Of a stretch of 64,000 nt of DNA, positions 17,773 to 29,900 are shown in pieces; the first letter of the stretch is position 1, and each line of letters begins with the position of its first letter. A program made the position numbers and the translations under genes. The notes below the pieces were generated by a model. It did no database searches. It saw nothing but the letters and a program-made list of their open reading frames with translations, and had not been told where the DNA came from. The stretch covers positions 413,917 through 477,916 of the forward strand of contig CATQHS010000001.1 in the NCBI GenBank assembly GCA_958296055.1. The letters run 5' to 3'. The DNA comes from an uncultured Acidimicrobiales bacterium. Lineage in GTDB: Bacteria > Actinomycetota > Acidimicrobiia > Acidimicrobiales > Aldehydirespiratoraceae.

Positions 17773-18191
17773 GACTCGGCCGCCGCGGTAAAGACGCTGA
17801 GCGGCCCGCACCCGGTGAACTCCTGGACGCGGGCGAGCTGCTCTAGGGCGTCGTAGGTCTCGCAGCGCAGCGCCGATAGCACCGACGCCCCGCCGGTGCC
17901 CCACCACCCCGAAGCCCTCCAGCCTGAGCTGTCGCCGCCGGCATCGACCGCCCGGTAGAGGGTGGTCGCCGCAACCGCAATAGCCCCGCGGAGCGTCAGG
18001 GAGTGGAGGATCAGCGGGGAGTGGAGGATCAGCCCGCCATCCCCGCCGAACGGCCCGGCGTCGATGCTGATCTCCTCGGGCATGGCGATCAGGTCGACGG
18101 CGACCATCGCCGCCGACGATCTGACCGGCGACGTCTCGGCGTCGAGGACGGCCCGGGCATGGTCGGCAATGGTGCCGCGATCACCGGCCAT
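17769..18191 (-). CDS. Uncharacterised protein, middle gene of a small coupled operon
   Basis: A 140-residue protein from ATG 18191, which overlaps the end of the truncated upstream gene; its own stop overlaps the start of the secreted-protein gene. A 17-18-base tandem duplication near 18000-18034 encodes LILHSP-LILHSL. There are hydrophobic stretches around GAIAVAATTLY but no clear signal peptide. The C-terminus has two Cys (LRCETY, FTGCGPL). Function unknown. The ORF runs further upstream in frame, but that part is antisense to coxL and contains IS sequence, so it is not coding. Confidence 0.55.
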   Translation of the reverse strand: MAGDRGTIADHARAVLDAETSPVRSSAAMVAVDLIAMPEEISIDAGPFGGDGGLILHSPLILHSLTLRGAIAVAATTLYRAVDAGGDSSGWRASGWWGTGGASVLSALRCETYDALEQLARVQEFTGCGPLSVFTAAAES

Positions 18192-18393
18192 CGCCCAGCT
18201 CCTCCCACCGGTCGCGGTCGGCGTCGGTACAGCCCAGCATCCACTGGGCCTCGGTCGGGTCGGCGTCCATCGGCACCCCGGACTCGACCGCCAATGCCAG
18301 CACGGCGGAGTAATCGGCAGAGACGGCGGCGAGATCGCCTCGCGCTTCGGCGGCAGCCATCGATGCGACCAGCCCTCTAGTTGTTCTGGGCAT
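18181..18393 (-). pseudogene. 5'-truncated member of a small gene family, cut by an IS end
   Basis: This frame encodes about 70 residues, of which the last 58 (from LVASMAAAEARGD to MLGCTDADRDRWEEL) align without gaps to the C-terminus of the 23631-24656 protein (LIDEMYNAEANGD to TLGCDDGDTARWDAL). Its ATG at 18393 and first codons lie inside a 47-base IS end, so the original 5' part has been lost. An internal ATG near 18360 could still initiate. It overlaps the next gene (ATGGCCGGTGA). It is either a decayed gene or a shortened one expressed from IS sequence. Confidence 0.65.
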
Positions 18394-18428
18394 AGAGGTT
18401 GGTAGCAGCGCGATGGGGTGAGCCTCCT
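18376..18428 (+). mobile_element. Solo end of an IS481-type element with target sequence
   Basis: Bases 18382-18428 (TGTTCTGGGCATAGAGG onward) are identical over 47 bases to the left end of the intact element at 48774-48820, in the same orientation. They are preceded by TCTAGT (18376-18381), which matches the NCTAGN target preferred by IS481-type elements and by the copy at 48.8 kb. After 18428 the similarity stops, and coxL ends 39 bases on. This is a deletion remnant that kept one terminus. Confidence 0.8.
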
Positions 18429-18466
18429 ATGCCGGGCCGGTCGGCGGCTCGGCCGCAGCGGCCGGC

Positions 18467-20824
<2,358 letters not shown>

Positions 20825-20834
20825 TGGCGGTCTC

Positions 20835-21329
20835 CTAGCTGTCGGCGCCGGCGGCGGCGGTGGCCTTGGCCTCGGCGGCCGCCCGGATGGACTTCACGAT
20901 GTTCATGTATCCCGTGCACCGGCACAGGTTCCCGGATATGGCCCAGCGGATCTCCTCGTCGGAGGGGTCGGGGTTCTGCTCCAACAGGGCCGCCCCCACC
21001 AGCATCATGGCCGGGGTGCAGAACCCGCACTGCAGGCCGTGCTCATCGGAGAACGCGGTCTGCACCGGGTGGAGCTCGCCGCCCGACTTGAGGCCCTCGA
21101 CGGTGGTGACCGAGCGGCCGTCGGCCTGCACGGCCAGCACCGTGCACGACTTGACCGGGGCGCCGTCGAGCAGCACGGTGCACACTCCGCAGCTCGTGGT
21201 GTCGCAGCCGATGTGGGTGCCGGTCAGGCCCACGACGGTGCGGATGTGGTCCACCAGCAGCTTGCGGGGCTCCACGTCGGCGGTGTGGTCGGTTCCGTTG
21301 ACGTTGACGGTCACTTCCATGGCGGTCAT
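20835..21329 (-). CDS. coxS: CO dehydrogenase small (2Fe-2S) subunit
   Basis: A 164-residue iron-sulfur subunit that carries electrons between the Mo site and FAD. The plant-type cluster ligands lie in [16 protein letters not shown] with a later SC. The second cluster ligands are CGFCTPAM and CRCTGY. The ATG at 21329 overlaps the coxM stop (ATGA); a second ATG lies three codons in. It is followed by coxL 10 bases after the stop. The C-terminus is Ala-rich. Confidence 0.95.
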   Translation of the reverse strand: MTAMEVTVNVNGTDHTADVEPRKLLVDHIRTVVGLTGTHIGCDTTSCGVCTVLLDGAPVKSCTVLAVQADGRSVTTVEGLKSGGELHPVQTAFSDEHGLQCGFCTPAMMLVGAALLEQNPDPSDEEIRWAISGNLCRCTGYMNIVKSIRAAAEAKATAAAGADS

Positions 21330-22189
21330 CCCTTCAGGGCTTGGTCGGCGGCGGCGGCCAGAGCCCGGCCGGTGAACGTCCGGACCACCTGGCGCTTCCA
21401 TCGGGCCGTGCCCCGCACGTCGTCGCGGGGGTCGGCGGCGGCGGCGGCCAGCTCGGCCGCCTCGGCGAACAGCTCCGGGCCGGGCTGGTTGCCCACCAGC
21501 AGGGCCTCGGCCTCGGCCACCTTCAGGTTGATCGGGGCCACCGAGGTGAGAGCCAGGCCCGCGGCGGCGATCCGGCCGTCGTCGCCCAGCTCCAGGTGGC
21601 CGGCCACGGCCACGGTGGCGTAGTCGCCGATCTTGCGCTCCAGCTTCACGTAGGACCCGCCGCTGCGGCCCGACGGAACCGGGACCCGGACCTCGGTGAC
21701 CATCTCGTCGGAGGCCAGCGAGTTGGCGAACATGTCCTGCACGAACTCGGCGATGGGGATGGACCGCTCCCCGCCGGGGCCTCGGGCCACCACGTCGGCC
21801 CCGGTGGCCAGCAGGACCGAGTTCCAGTCGCCCTCGGGGTCGCAGTGGGCCACCGACCCGCACAGGGTGCCCAGGTTGCGGACCAGCGGGTCCGATATCC
21901 AGGGCGCGGCCGCGGCTACGGCCCCGAAGGCGGCGTCGGAGGCGGCCACGTCGGCGTGGCGGGCGGCGGCCCCGATCCGCAGATGGCCGTTGCGGCGCTC
22001 GACGCCGCCGAGGCCGTCTATGCGGTTGATGTCGATCAGCTTGGAGGGCACGGCCAGCCGCAGCTTCATCATGGGCAGCAGGCTCTGACCCCCGGCCAGG
22101 AACCGGGTGTCCTCGTCCCCCTGGGCCTTGGCGGCCAGGGCCTCCTCGATCGAGTGGGCCGCGACGTAATCGAACCGGGACGGCAGCAT
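21326..22189 (-). CDS. coxM: CO dehydrogenase medium (FAD-binding) subunit
   Basis: A 287-residue flavoprotein subunit. FAD contacts are [17 protein letters not shown] (about residues 30-46) and the [20 protein letters not shown] region (about 103-122), followed by the CO_deh_flav_C-like segment. The ATG at 22189 has GGGAGG four bases upstream. It is the first gene of the coxMSL operon and is transcribed away from the MFS gene across a region with a concentric palindrome. Confidence 0.95.
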   Translation of the reverse strand: MLPSRFDYVAAHSIEEALAAKAQGDEDTRFLAGGQSLLPMMKLRLAVPSKLIDINRIDGLGGVERRNGHLRIGAAARHADVAASDAAFGAVAAAAPWISDPLVRNLGTLCGSVAHCDPEGDWNSVLLATGADVVARGPGGERSIPIAEFVQDMFANSLASDEMVTEVRVPVPSGRSGGSYVKLERKIGDYATVAVAGHLELGDDGRIAAAGLALTSVAPINLKVAEAEALLVGNQPGPELFAEAAELAAAAADPRDDVRGTARWKRQVVRTFTGRALAAAADQALKG

Positions 22190-22265
22190 CGCGCCTCCCT
22201 TCAGATAGTCGTGTCTCGGGTGGGGCCGACACTAGCGCCGGCGGTTGGGCCGTGCCCGCAAACCC

Positions 22266-22316
22266 GTTTTTCTGAACATCGGTTGTCGTATAGCGACAAT
22301 CTTTGCTCAGAAAAAC
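22266..22316. promoter_or_regulatory. Concentric palindrome between coxM and the MFS gene
   Basis: Outer arms GTTTTTCTGA (22266-22275) and TCAGAAAAAC (22307-22316) are perfect inverted repeats. Inner arms TTGTCG (22283-22288) and CGACAA (22294-22299) are also perfect. Both pairs share the same axis at 22291. The span is unusually AT-rich for the region and sits 77 bases from the coxM start and 35 bases from the likely MFS start. It is a strong candidate operator for a divergent promoter pair. The bound regulator is not in the window. Confidence 0.7.
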
Positions 22317-22350
22317 AGTACGGTCAGCCAGTGACCGAGACAGCCGGCGC

Positions 22351-23622
22351 GTGACTGAGACGGCCGGAGAGGGCGCCGGGCCCGGGCCGGCGGCCGCGGA
22401 GCGCACCGGAAGATTCGACGCGCTGCGGGTGGCGGCGTTCCGCAAGCTGTTCATCGGGGGGCTGTTCACCTTTCTGACCATGCAGACGGCCGGCGTCGCC
22501 CGGGCGTGGATGGCCTTCGAGCTCACCGGCACCAACACCGGGCTGGGGGGCGTGATGTTCGCCTTCGGGGCGGCCAGCATCTTCGCCATCCCGGCCGGCG
22601 GGGTGCTGGCCGACCGGTTCGACAAGCGCCGGATCATGCTGGCGGCCGGCTCGCTGCAGACCCTCACCCCGCTGATGCTGGGCGTCGTGGTGGCGGCCGG
22701 GGTGGGGGCCTACTGGATGCTGATCCTGGCCAGCCTGATCCAGGGCGTCGTCATCTCGGTGCTGGCCCCGGCCCGGCTGGCCTTCATGGCCGAGGTGGTG
22801 GACCGCCGGGTGGTCACCAACGCGGTCTTCTTGTCCACGGCCACCATCCAGCTCACCCGGGTGTTCGGACCGGCGCTGGCGGGCTGGATGATCGGTGCGG
22901 CCTTGTTCGGCTTGGCCGGTGCCTTCTTCGCCTCGGCCAGCCTGGGGGCCCTGAGCCTGGCGTTCCTGGTCGGGCTGCCCGCGGGGGCCCGGTCTCCGTC
23001 CTCGGGCCGCAGTTCTCTGGGCGACATGGCCGACGGGCTCCGCTTCGTGCGGTCCCAGCCCGCCATCGTGCACCTGTTGGGTTTCTCCTTCACGGTGGTG
23101 CTGGTCGGGTTCCCCCAGCAGACGTTCCTGCCCGCCGTGGCCGACCTCTACGGGGCGGGTCCGGCCGGGTTCGGATTCCTGAACACCGCGGCGGCCGTGG
23201 GCGCGGTGGCCGTGTCGATCTCCTTCGCCAACGCGGCCCGCGACCGGCTTTGGAGCTACCAGGCCCGCAGCGCTCTGGCTTTCGGGGTCTCGCTGGTGCT
23301 GTTCTCGCTGATGCCCGGCTTCGCTTGGGTGCTGGCCGCGGCTGTGCTGGTGGGCGGGTCCTCCAGCGGCTTCCAGGCCCTGAGCAACTCGCTGGTGCTC
23401 ACCACCACCCCGGTGGAGTACCACGGCCGGGTCCAGAGCCTGCTGATGCTGAGCTACACCGGGTTCGCCATCGTGTCGCTGCCGCTGGGAATGCTGGCCG
23501 ACCGGGTGGGGGTTCGCCCCACCATCGCCGCTTTGGGGTCGGTGATCGTGGTGGCCGCGGCCGTCTCCAAGGTCGTCGAGCCCCGAACCCGCGGCCGCCC
23601 AACCCTCGAAGGAGGATCCTGA
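22351..23622 (+). CDS. Major facilitator superfamily transporter
   Basis: A protein of 423 residues from the GTG at 22351, with about twelve hydrophobic helices. The cytoplasmic loop motif [14 protein letters not shown] follows helix 2, and a similar [13 protein letters not shown] sits in the second half. It resembles the MFS_3/enterobactin-exporter-like group, often efflux proteins. A TTG at 22303 would add 16 residues but lies inside the palindrome. Codons around the start are a near-duplicate (GTGACCGAGACAGCC / GTGACTGAGACGGCC). Substrate unknown. Confidence 0.85.
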   Translation: MTETAGEGAGPGPAAAERTGRFDALRVAAFRKLFIGGLFTFLTMQTAGVARAWMAFELTGTNTGLGGVMFAFGAASIFAIPAGGVLADRFDKRRIMLAAGSLQTLTPLMLGVVVAAGVGAYWMLILASLIQGVVISVLAPARLAFMAEVVDRRVVTNAVFLSTATIQLTRVFGPALAGWMIGAALFGLAGAFFASASLGALSLAFLVGLPAGARSPSSGRSSLGDMADGLRFVRSQPAIVHLLGFSFTVVLVGFPQQTFLPAVADLYGAGPAGFGFLNTAAAVGAVAVSISFANAARDRLWSYQARSALAFGVSLVLFSLMPGFAWVLAAAVLVGGSSSGFQALSNSLVLTTTPVEYHGRVQSLLMLSYTGFAIVSLPLGMLADRVGVRPTIAALGSVIVVAAAVSKVVEPRTRGRPTLEGGS

Positions 23623-23630
23623 GGATCCTG

Positions 23631-24656
23631 ATGAACATCACCGTCAAGCCCGCCACCCTCACTATCAAGGTGCCCCGCGTCCAACGGCGCAGACGCCACA
23701 ACATCACCCCCCGCCGGGCCAGGCGGAGGGCGCGCCACAAGGCCAAGGCCGTCTTCGCCGCCGCCTATGGCGTGGCCGTCGAGGCATGCCTGGAAGGCGT
23801 CGAGGCCCCAGCCGTGGTCACCATCACCGCCACCGCCACCGTCGAGGGGGCGGACCGCTGGCCCGACGCCGCCACCGACGCGATCCTGGCCGGTGAGCCC
23901 CTGCCCCCGTACCCGTGGGACCCCCCCTCGGCCCCGGCGGAGCCTGAGACCTACATCACCGAGGCCGAGACCTGGCTCACCGCCGCCGAGCTTGACGCCC
24001 GATCCATCAACCCCGAACAGCAGGACCCTGATAACCATCCATTCATAAGACGTGTAGCAGCCGCTTTAGCGTTCGGCTGCCTGGTAGCCGCCGGGTGCGC
24101 CGCCGAGCCCGCCCAAGCCCCCGTAAGCCCCGCCGCCGAGCCCGCCGAGCCCGCCCAAGCCCCCGTAAGCCCCGCCGTGGCGGACGGGGCCGACTGCGAG
24201 GCCCAGCTCGACGCCTCGGAGGCCCTAACCGTGCGAGGTGAGGTCTTAATCGATGCCGAGGACCCCGCAGCGGTAGCCGAGTCGTCCGCCGAGGTCCGGG
24301 CCTACCTCATCGACACGATCCTCGCCGTCGACTGCAGTCCTGCCCAGCTCGCCCGCCATGCAGCGCTGCTGGGCCGGATAGTGGTCCTCTCACACCGCTT
24401 CACCGCGCTGGCCGCCGCGGCCCCCACCCGGTGCTCGATATTCCTCGACTCCCTGGAGCCGCTGATCGATGAGATGTACAACGCCGAGGCCAACGGCGAC
24501 ACCGCCAGGGCCGAAGCGGCCGCAGTGGGCGTCTTCGCCCTGATAGCCGAAGCCGGACTGAGCTTCGACGCCGACGAAGCCGAGGTTCGAGCCACCCTCG
24601 GCTGCGACGACGGCGACACCGCCCGCTGGGACGCCCTCGACGAGGCCCAGCCGTGA
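23631..24656 (+). CDS. Uncharacterised protein with internal lipobox-like segment
   Basis: A single 341-residue frame from ATG 23631, eight bases after the MFS stop, with GGAGGATCC and a repeated AGGATCCTG ahead. The first 135 residues are basic then Pro/Glu-rich. Residues about 140-165 are hydrophobic and end LVAAGCAAEPA, like a lipoprotein signal. The C-terminal 180 residues are helical and Ala/Glu-rich. The last 58 residues match the truncated gene at 18181-18393. Two genes (a cytoplasmic one and a lipoprotein) may have fused, since no start codon precedes the lipobox in frame. Function unknown. Confidence 0.6.
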   Translation: MNITVKPATLTIKVPRVQRRRRHNITPRRARRRARHKAKAVFAAAYGVAVEACLEGVEAPAVVTITATATVEGADRWPDAATDAILAGEPLPPYPWDPPSAPAEPETYITEAETWLTAAELDARSINPEQQDPDNHPFIRRVAAALAFGCLVAAGCAAEPAQAPVSPAAEPAEPAQAPVSPAVADGADCEAQLDASEALTVRGEVLIDAEDPAAVAESSAEVRAYLIDTILAVDCSPAQLARHAALLGRIVVLSHRFTALAAAAPTRCSIFLDSLEPLIDEMYNAEANGDTARAEAAAVGVFALIAEAGLSFDADEAEVRATLGCDDGDTARWDALDEAQP

Positions 24657-25103
24657 GCACGCCGGAGCGCCGCGACAGCGCCGGGCCGCCAACCGGGCCG
24701 CCGGGTTCATCGAGCCGGACCTAGCTCCCCGAAGACCACACCTAGCCACCTGCGTCGAGGCCCGCGGCACGCCCAGAGGGCGCAATCGCCATTACGCCAG
24801 GGGCGAACACACCTGCCCTGAATGCAAGGCCGCCCACAACGCCGCCTAGGCCGAAGCGGACCGCTGCCGCTGGGCCGCCGTGAGCGTTCGCTCCCCTTTG
24901 GGTGCTCGTGTCGTCCGGCCGGCGGGTCCTGTCACGGGGGCGGTCGTCGCCGCTAGCGGCGCCGACGCTGACCCCCGTGCCACCCCCCGGCCTGGATCAC
25001 CACGCCACCCCAACCGACTCACTCCTTGAATATTTTTTAGATTTTTCTAAGATATTTCAAGTAATGAGGTGTGACTGTCTCACCCCTGCTATAGAGTGAT
25101 CGT
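24657..25103. other. Intergenic region with a decayed zinc-motif fragment and an AT-rich promoter
   Basis: From about 24660 to 24848 a plus-strand frame without a start reads LATCVEARGTPRGRNRHY, ARGEHTCPECKAAHNAA, then a stop. The pattern Cx(n)HYxRGExxCxxCxxA recalls small actinophage and actinobacterial zinc-binding proteins, so this may be a gene remnant. Bases 25027-25065 are strikingly AT-rich. A TATAGAGT box (25090-25097) lies 9 bases before the ATG of the next gene, which would give a nearly leaderless transcript. Confidence 0.4.
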
Positions 25104-26555
25104 ATGTTCACTGAACCGGTGGAAAGCGTCGACAAAGGCCTCACTCGACTGCTGGAGGCGGTGCGGTCCGGCGATTTGCCGGTAGCCCGCCTGAAGGACC
25201 TGATCGCGGCCAGCCGGTCGTGGGAAGCCAAGGTGACCACGTTGCAAACCGACTCGGCCCGGTTGATCGCGGCCCGGGAGCGCCATGGCGACGGCGGGGC
25301 GTCGGTGCTGCGCGACCAGGCCGGCAAATCGAAGTCCCAGGCCCGCCGCAGCCTGGGCACCGCGGAAGTCCTCAACGAGATGCCGGAGGTGCGCACCGCG
25401 GTCGACGCCGGGGAGGTGCCTTTGGCCAACGCCCAGCGCCTGGCCGACGCCGCCCAGCGCACCAACCCCGAGGCGGTGGACTCCGCCTCTGATCTGTTGG
25501 CCCAGGCCAAGGAACTGCCACCGGATCAGTTCGCCCGCCAGGTCGGGGCCTGGACTCAACGCCAACAATCCGACCACGGCCATGACGACTGGCTGCACAA
25601 ACGGCGCCGCCGGTACCTGAAGACTTGGAAGCAACAAGACGGCATGGTGCGCCTCAACGGCCTGCTCGACCCCGAGACCGGCACCCGCATCTGCAACCGG
25701 CTCCAAGACACCGCCGAACAACTACGCCGCCAAGACCAACAGACAGCCCGCAACGGCACCACCCCGGCCGCCAGCCATGGCCCGGACGCCGACGGGGCGC
25801 TGGGCTCCGGCTATGACCCGCACGGCGGCGGCTCCGGCCTGGGCGAAGAGCCCCGATCCTGGGACCAACTCCGAGCCGACGCCCTCGACCTGCTCACTTC
25901 AGGCGCCGCCGACGACGCCAAAGGCCGCGGCGGCACCGGCGGGCGGCCCAAAGCCGAGATCATCGCAGTGGCCGACATCGGCGTCCTCACCGGCCAGAAC
26001 CCCTCAGGACGCTGCGAGATACCCGGCACCGGGCCCGTGCCCCCGGCAGTGCTTGAACGCATCGCCTGCGACGCCCAACTCACCGGCATCTTGTTCAACG
26101 AAGGCAAGCCGCTATACCACGGAGCCACCGTCCGCACCGCCACCACCAAACAATGGCGGGCACTCATCGCCCGCGACGGCGGATGCATCGGCTGCGGCGC
26201 CGAACCCAGCCGCTGCCAAGCCCACCACATCATCCCCTACGCCCAAACCCGACGAACCGACATCGAAAACCTCGTCCTCGTCTGCTGGCGCTGCCACCAC
26301 AACATCCACGACCACAACTGGCGCATCACCCACCGACAAGGCAAACCCGCCCTCCAACCCCCCGACCCCCAGGCCCCGCCCGATCCCGCCAACGGCCAAC
26401 ACCCCCACGACGCCAGAGATGCCCACCGACCGCGACCAAGCCACGGACCGCAGCCAACCAACCGAACCGACCCCAACCCGAACCGCTCTAGATCGGGCCC
26501 GGCCAGCGGCCCCGACCCGCCCCAGCCAACAGCACCCGCCCTGTTCAACACCTGA
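25104..26555 (+). CDS. DUF222 / 13E12-repeat protein with HNH endonuclease domain
   Basis: A 483-residue protein. Residues 1-320 form the helical DUF222 region common to multi-copy actinobacterial HNH proteins. The HNH domain near residues 355-410 reads GGCIGCGAEPSRCQAHHI, then NLVLVCWRCHHNIHDH, with paired Cys for zinc and His for the metal-dependent nuclease site. The C-terminal 70 residues are Pro/Asn/Arg-rich and disordered. The start is ATG 25104 with a -10-like TATAGA about 10 bases upstream. It is probably a selfish or mobile-element-associated nuclease. The 3' end carries one copy of a 44-base repeat. Confidence 0.85.
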   Translation: MFTEPVESVDKGLTRLLEAVRSGDLPVARLKDLIAASRSWEAKVTTLQTDSARLIAARERHGDGGASVLRDQAGKSKSQARRSLGTAEVLNEMPEVRTAVDAGEVPLANAQRLADAAQRTNPEAVDSASDLLAQAKELPPDQFARQVGAWTQRQQSDHGHDDWLHKRRRRYLKTWKQQDGMVRLNGLLDPETGTRICNRLQDTAEQLRRQDQQTARNGTTPAASHGPDADGALGSGYDPHGGGSGLGEEPRSWDQLRADALDLLTSGAADDAKGRGGTGGRPKAEIIAVADIGVLTGQNPSGRCEIPGTGPVPPAVLERIACDAQLTGILFNEGKPLYHGATVRTATTKQWRALIARDGGCIGCGAEPSRCQAHHIIPYAQTRRTDIENLVLVCWRCHHNIHDHNWRITHRQGKPALQPPDPQAPPDPANGQHPHDARDAHRPRPSHGPQPTNRTDPNPNRSRSGPASGPDPPQPTAPALFNT

Positions 26556-26597
26556 ACCGCTTCAGATCGGGCCCGGCCAGCGGCCCCGACCCGCCCC
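26480..26597. repeat. 44-base direct repeat at the 3' end of the HNH gene
   Basis: Bases 26480-26523 (inside the gene) and 26554-26597 (just past its stop) are the same 44-base sequence apart from two positions, with starts 74 bases apart. The shared core is AGATCGGGCCCGGCCAGCGG and onward. It is probably a tandem segment duplication that moved the stop codon. Confidence 0.75.
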
Positions 26598-26612
26598 GGC
26601 TGGCTCTTCGGC

Positions 26613-26903
26613 TTATAAGGCGGTTGGCAGAGCCCTTACCGCGTCGCCCACGCTTCGTTCGGCGACCATGAGGTCGAACTGCGTTTGGAGGTTCATCCAG
26701 AACTGGGGGTCCACGCCGAACCAGTGCCCGAACCGCAGCGCGGTGTCGCCGGTGACGGAACGCTTGCCAGCGATGATCTGACCGACTCGGTTCGGCGGCA
26801 CGCTGATCTGGCGCGCGAATTCCGTGGGCGACATGCCCGCCTCAGCAAGCTCGTCCCTCAGGATCTCACCAGGGTGAACCGCTCTCTTCAACATGACCAC
26901 CAC
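26613..26903 (-). CDS. HigA-type antitoxin / XRE-family DNA-binding protein
   Basis: A 96-residue HigA-like protein. RAVHPGEILRDELAEAGMSP and TEFARQISVPPNRVGQIIAGK form the helix-turn-helix, with the typical end TALRFGHWFGVDPQFWMNLQ. The first or fourth codon may start it. Its partner toxin HigB normally lies directly upstream, but the 34 bases to the LivG end leave no room, so it is an orphan. The upstream sequence contains a repeated CTACCACCCT and a TTGACTTCAA-like dyad that could be its own operator. Confidence 0.85.
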   Translation of the reverse strand: MVVMLKRAVHPGEILRDELAEAGMSPTEFARQISVPPNRVGQIIAGKRSVTGDTALRFGHWFGVDPQFWMNLQTQFDLMVAERSVGDAVRALPTAL

Positions 26904-26937
26904 CCTTTATGGCTACCACCCTTGACTTCAAGTTCCC

Positions 26938-29900
26938 TCAAGTGTCGTGGAGGGCGGGGTTGGAGCGGTGGATGGCTCGTTCGTCGGTGCCCAGGTAGCT
27001 GGCGATCACCAGCGGGTCGTTGCGCACCGCCGACGGGGGGCCCTCGGCGATGACCGCTCCCGACTCCAGGCAGTAGATGCGGTCGCTGATGCCCATGACC
27101 AGGCCCATGTCGTGCTCGATGACCACCACGGCCGCGTCCAGCTCGTCGCGGACGCAGGCGATCAGCGGGCCGAACGCCTCGGTCTCGCGCTGGGCCACCC
27201 CGGCGGTGGGCTCGTCTAGCAGCAGGACCCGGGCCCGCACGGCTAGCAGGCTGCCCAGCTCCACGATGCGGCGGGTGCCGGTGGAGAGATCGGCGATCAG
27301 GCTGTCGGCGTAGCGGCCCAGGCCCAGGTAGTCGACGATCTCGCCGGCCTCGGTCTGTTTGCGCCGCTCGGACCCGGGCGACGGGGGCAGCCCGGTGGCC
27401 GACGGGGCCAGCCGGGACGGATGGCGGGCCTCGAGGGCGACCATGACCGACTCCCGCACGGTCAGCTCGGGATACAGGCGGGCGGCCTGGAACCCCCGGC
27501 CCAGCCCGCGGGCGTGGCGGGCCACGGCCCGGCGGCGGGTCACGTCCCGGCCCATCACCAGCACCCGGCCGGAGGCGGGCACGAAACCGCTGATGGCGTT
27601 GAACAGAGTGGACTTGCCCGCCCCGTTGGCCCCTATCAGGCCCACCAGCTCGCCCTGGCGCACCGTGATCGAGACGCCGTCCACGGCCACGTTGCCCCCG
27701 AACCGCACCGTGACGCCCCGGGCCTCCAGCGCCAGGGCGACCGGGGACGAACCGGGCGGAGCCGGACTCGAAACTGAGCCGGCTGGGAGGACCGAGGACC
27801 CCACGGGCCGGGCCGCGGACGGCGCTACGGGCTCGGGCGAGCGGGCGACTGGGAGGGACGAGGGCTCGGGCGAGCGGGCGACTGGGAGGGACGAGGGCTC
27901 GGGCGAGCGGGCGACTGGGAGGGACGAGGGCTCGGGCGAGCGGGCGACTGGGAGGGACGAGGGCTCGGGCGAGCGGGCGACTGGGAGGGACGAGGGCTCG
28001 GGCGAGCGGGCGGACGGCTCTACAAGGTCGGGCGGATGGGCGGACGCGGCGGTGGGCGAGCCGAACCGGTCGAGGATGGCGTCGCGGGCCCGGTGGACGA
28101 CGTGCAGCAGGCCGCCGGGTAGGTACATGAGCAGCACCAGCAGGCCGATGTCGCTGGTGACCAGCCGGATCAGGGGGTCGAGCTCATCGGGGGTGGCCTG
28201 GGGCACGCCCCGGACCCACAGCGCGCCGAGGATGGGTCCGGCCACCGAGCCCAGCCCGCCGATGATGGCGGTGGCCACCACCACGATCGACTCCCGGGCC
28301 GGGAACAGGGTCGCGGGCTGCAGCGAGGGCAGCAGCGTCACCAGCAGGGCCCCCGAGTAGGCCGCGATCCCGCCGGCCACCGCGAAGGCGCTCAGCTTCA
28401 TGCGGGTCGGCGACACGGTCGACGCCGCAGCCATCTCCTCGTTGTCGCGGACCGCGATCCAGCACCGCCCGATCCCGGTGCGGCGCAGCCGGGCCACGAC
28501 CACGGCGATCAAAGCCAGCGAGCCCAGGCACAAGAAGAAGAAGTTCCGCCGGGAGGCGCCGAAGTCGATCACGACCGGGCCCCATTCGACCACCGGCGGG
28601 CTCACCGGCCGGGGCGCGGAGGTGCCGCCGGTGAAGAAGCCCTGGGTCAGCAGCCACGACGACGAGGCCACGGCGAAGGCCAGGGTGGTGACGGCCAAAA
28701 ACAGGCCCCGGACCCGCAGGGCGGGCAGGCCCACCAGCAGGGCCGCCGTCACCCCCGCCCCGGTGGCGACGGCCACGGCCGCCCCCCACGGCAGCGACAG
28801 CGAGAGGTCGAAGAGATCGAAGGGGATCGGGATGTCGTGGCCCCGGGTGAGCCCCACCACGGTCATGCCCCCCAAGCCCACGAAGGCGTACTGGCCCAGC
28901 GAGAGCTGGCCGGCCCAGCCGGTGAGCACCGACAGCGACAAGGCGACCATGGCGAAGAGCACGATGCCGGTCCAGGTGAACAGGGCGCTGCCAGCGGAGA
29001 ACCAGAATCCGAGCCCGGCCAGCAGGCCGAACAGCGCCGCCAGCCCGAGGGCGTCGATGCGGCGGGCCCACCACGGCGAGTCGGCTCGGACCGGCCGGGG
29101 CCGCACCCGGGGCGACAGCGACCAGCCCCCGTCGGAGCGGGCCCCGCGGGCGGCCAGCAGCACCGCGGCCAGCACGGCGGCGAACAGGTAGACGTCCACC
29201 ACCGACCGGTTGGCCGAGGCCACGTTGGATCGCACCAACTGCTCGGCCACGCCCACGGCCAAGCCCGCGGCCAGGGTGCCCGGCAGCGACCGCATCCGGG
29301 CCAGCAGCGACACCACCAGAACCCTCAGCAGGAGCGGCTCGGCGATGGCGGCGGTGCCGGCCTGGGCCGAGTTGACGCCCTGCAGGGGGGCGAAGAGGAC
29401 GGCGGTGGCGGCCGCGAAGGCCCCGGAGATGGTCCACACCACCGTGGAGGTCCGCCGGGGCGAGATCCCGTAGAGGCGGGCTGTGTCGGGGTTGGAGGCG
29501 GAGGCCCGCACCGCCAGCCCGAAGCGGGTGCGGGTCATGAACCAGGCCAGGGCCGCGATCAGGACCGGCACCACGATCAGCACCACGATCTCGCGGGCCT
29601 GGAGCCGGATGTGGCCGGTGGGGGTCCAGACCGCGGCGAAGGGGGCGGGGATGGGGCCGGGGGTGATCACCGCGGGCAGGCTGATCTTGGCGAAGGCCAC
29701 GATCTTGCCCAGCCCGATGGTGGCTATCAGCACCACCAGCCGGGGGGAGGCGAACAGCCGGCGGATCACGGTCAGCTCGGCGGCCATGGCCACCGCCGCG
29801 CCAGCCAGCACAGCCAGGGCGAAGGCCAGCCAGTAGTGGAGGGAGTAGCCAGCGAGGAGCAGGACGAACAGGGCGGCGCCGAAGGCCCCCACCTCCCCGT

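Noticed and set aside
27831..28011. Regular 33-base repeats, considered as a CRISPR array
   Set aside because: Units abut with no spacers, lie in frame inside a protein linker, and no cas genes are present.
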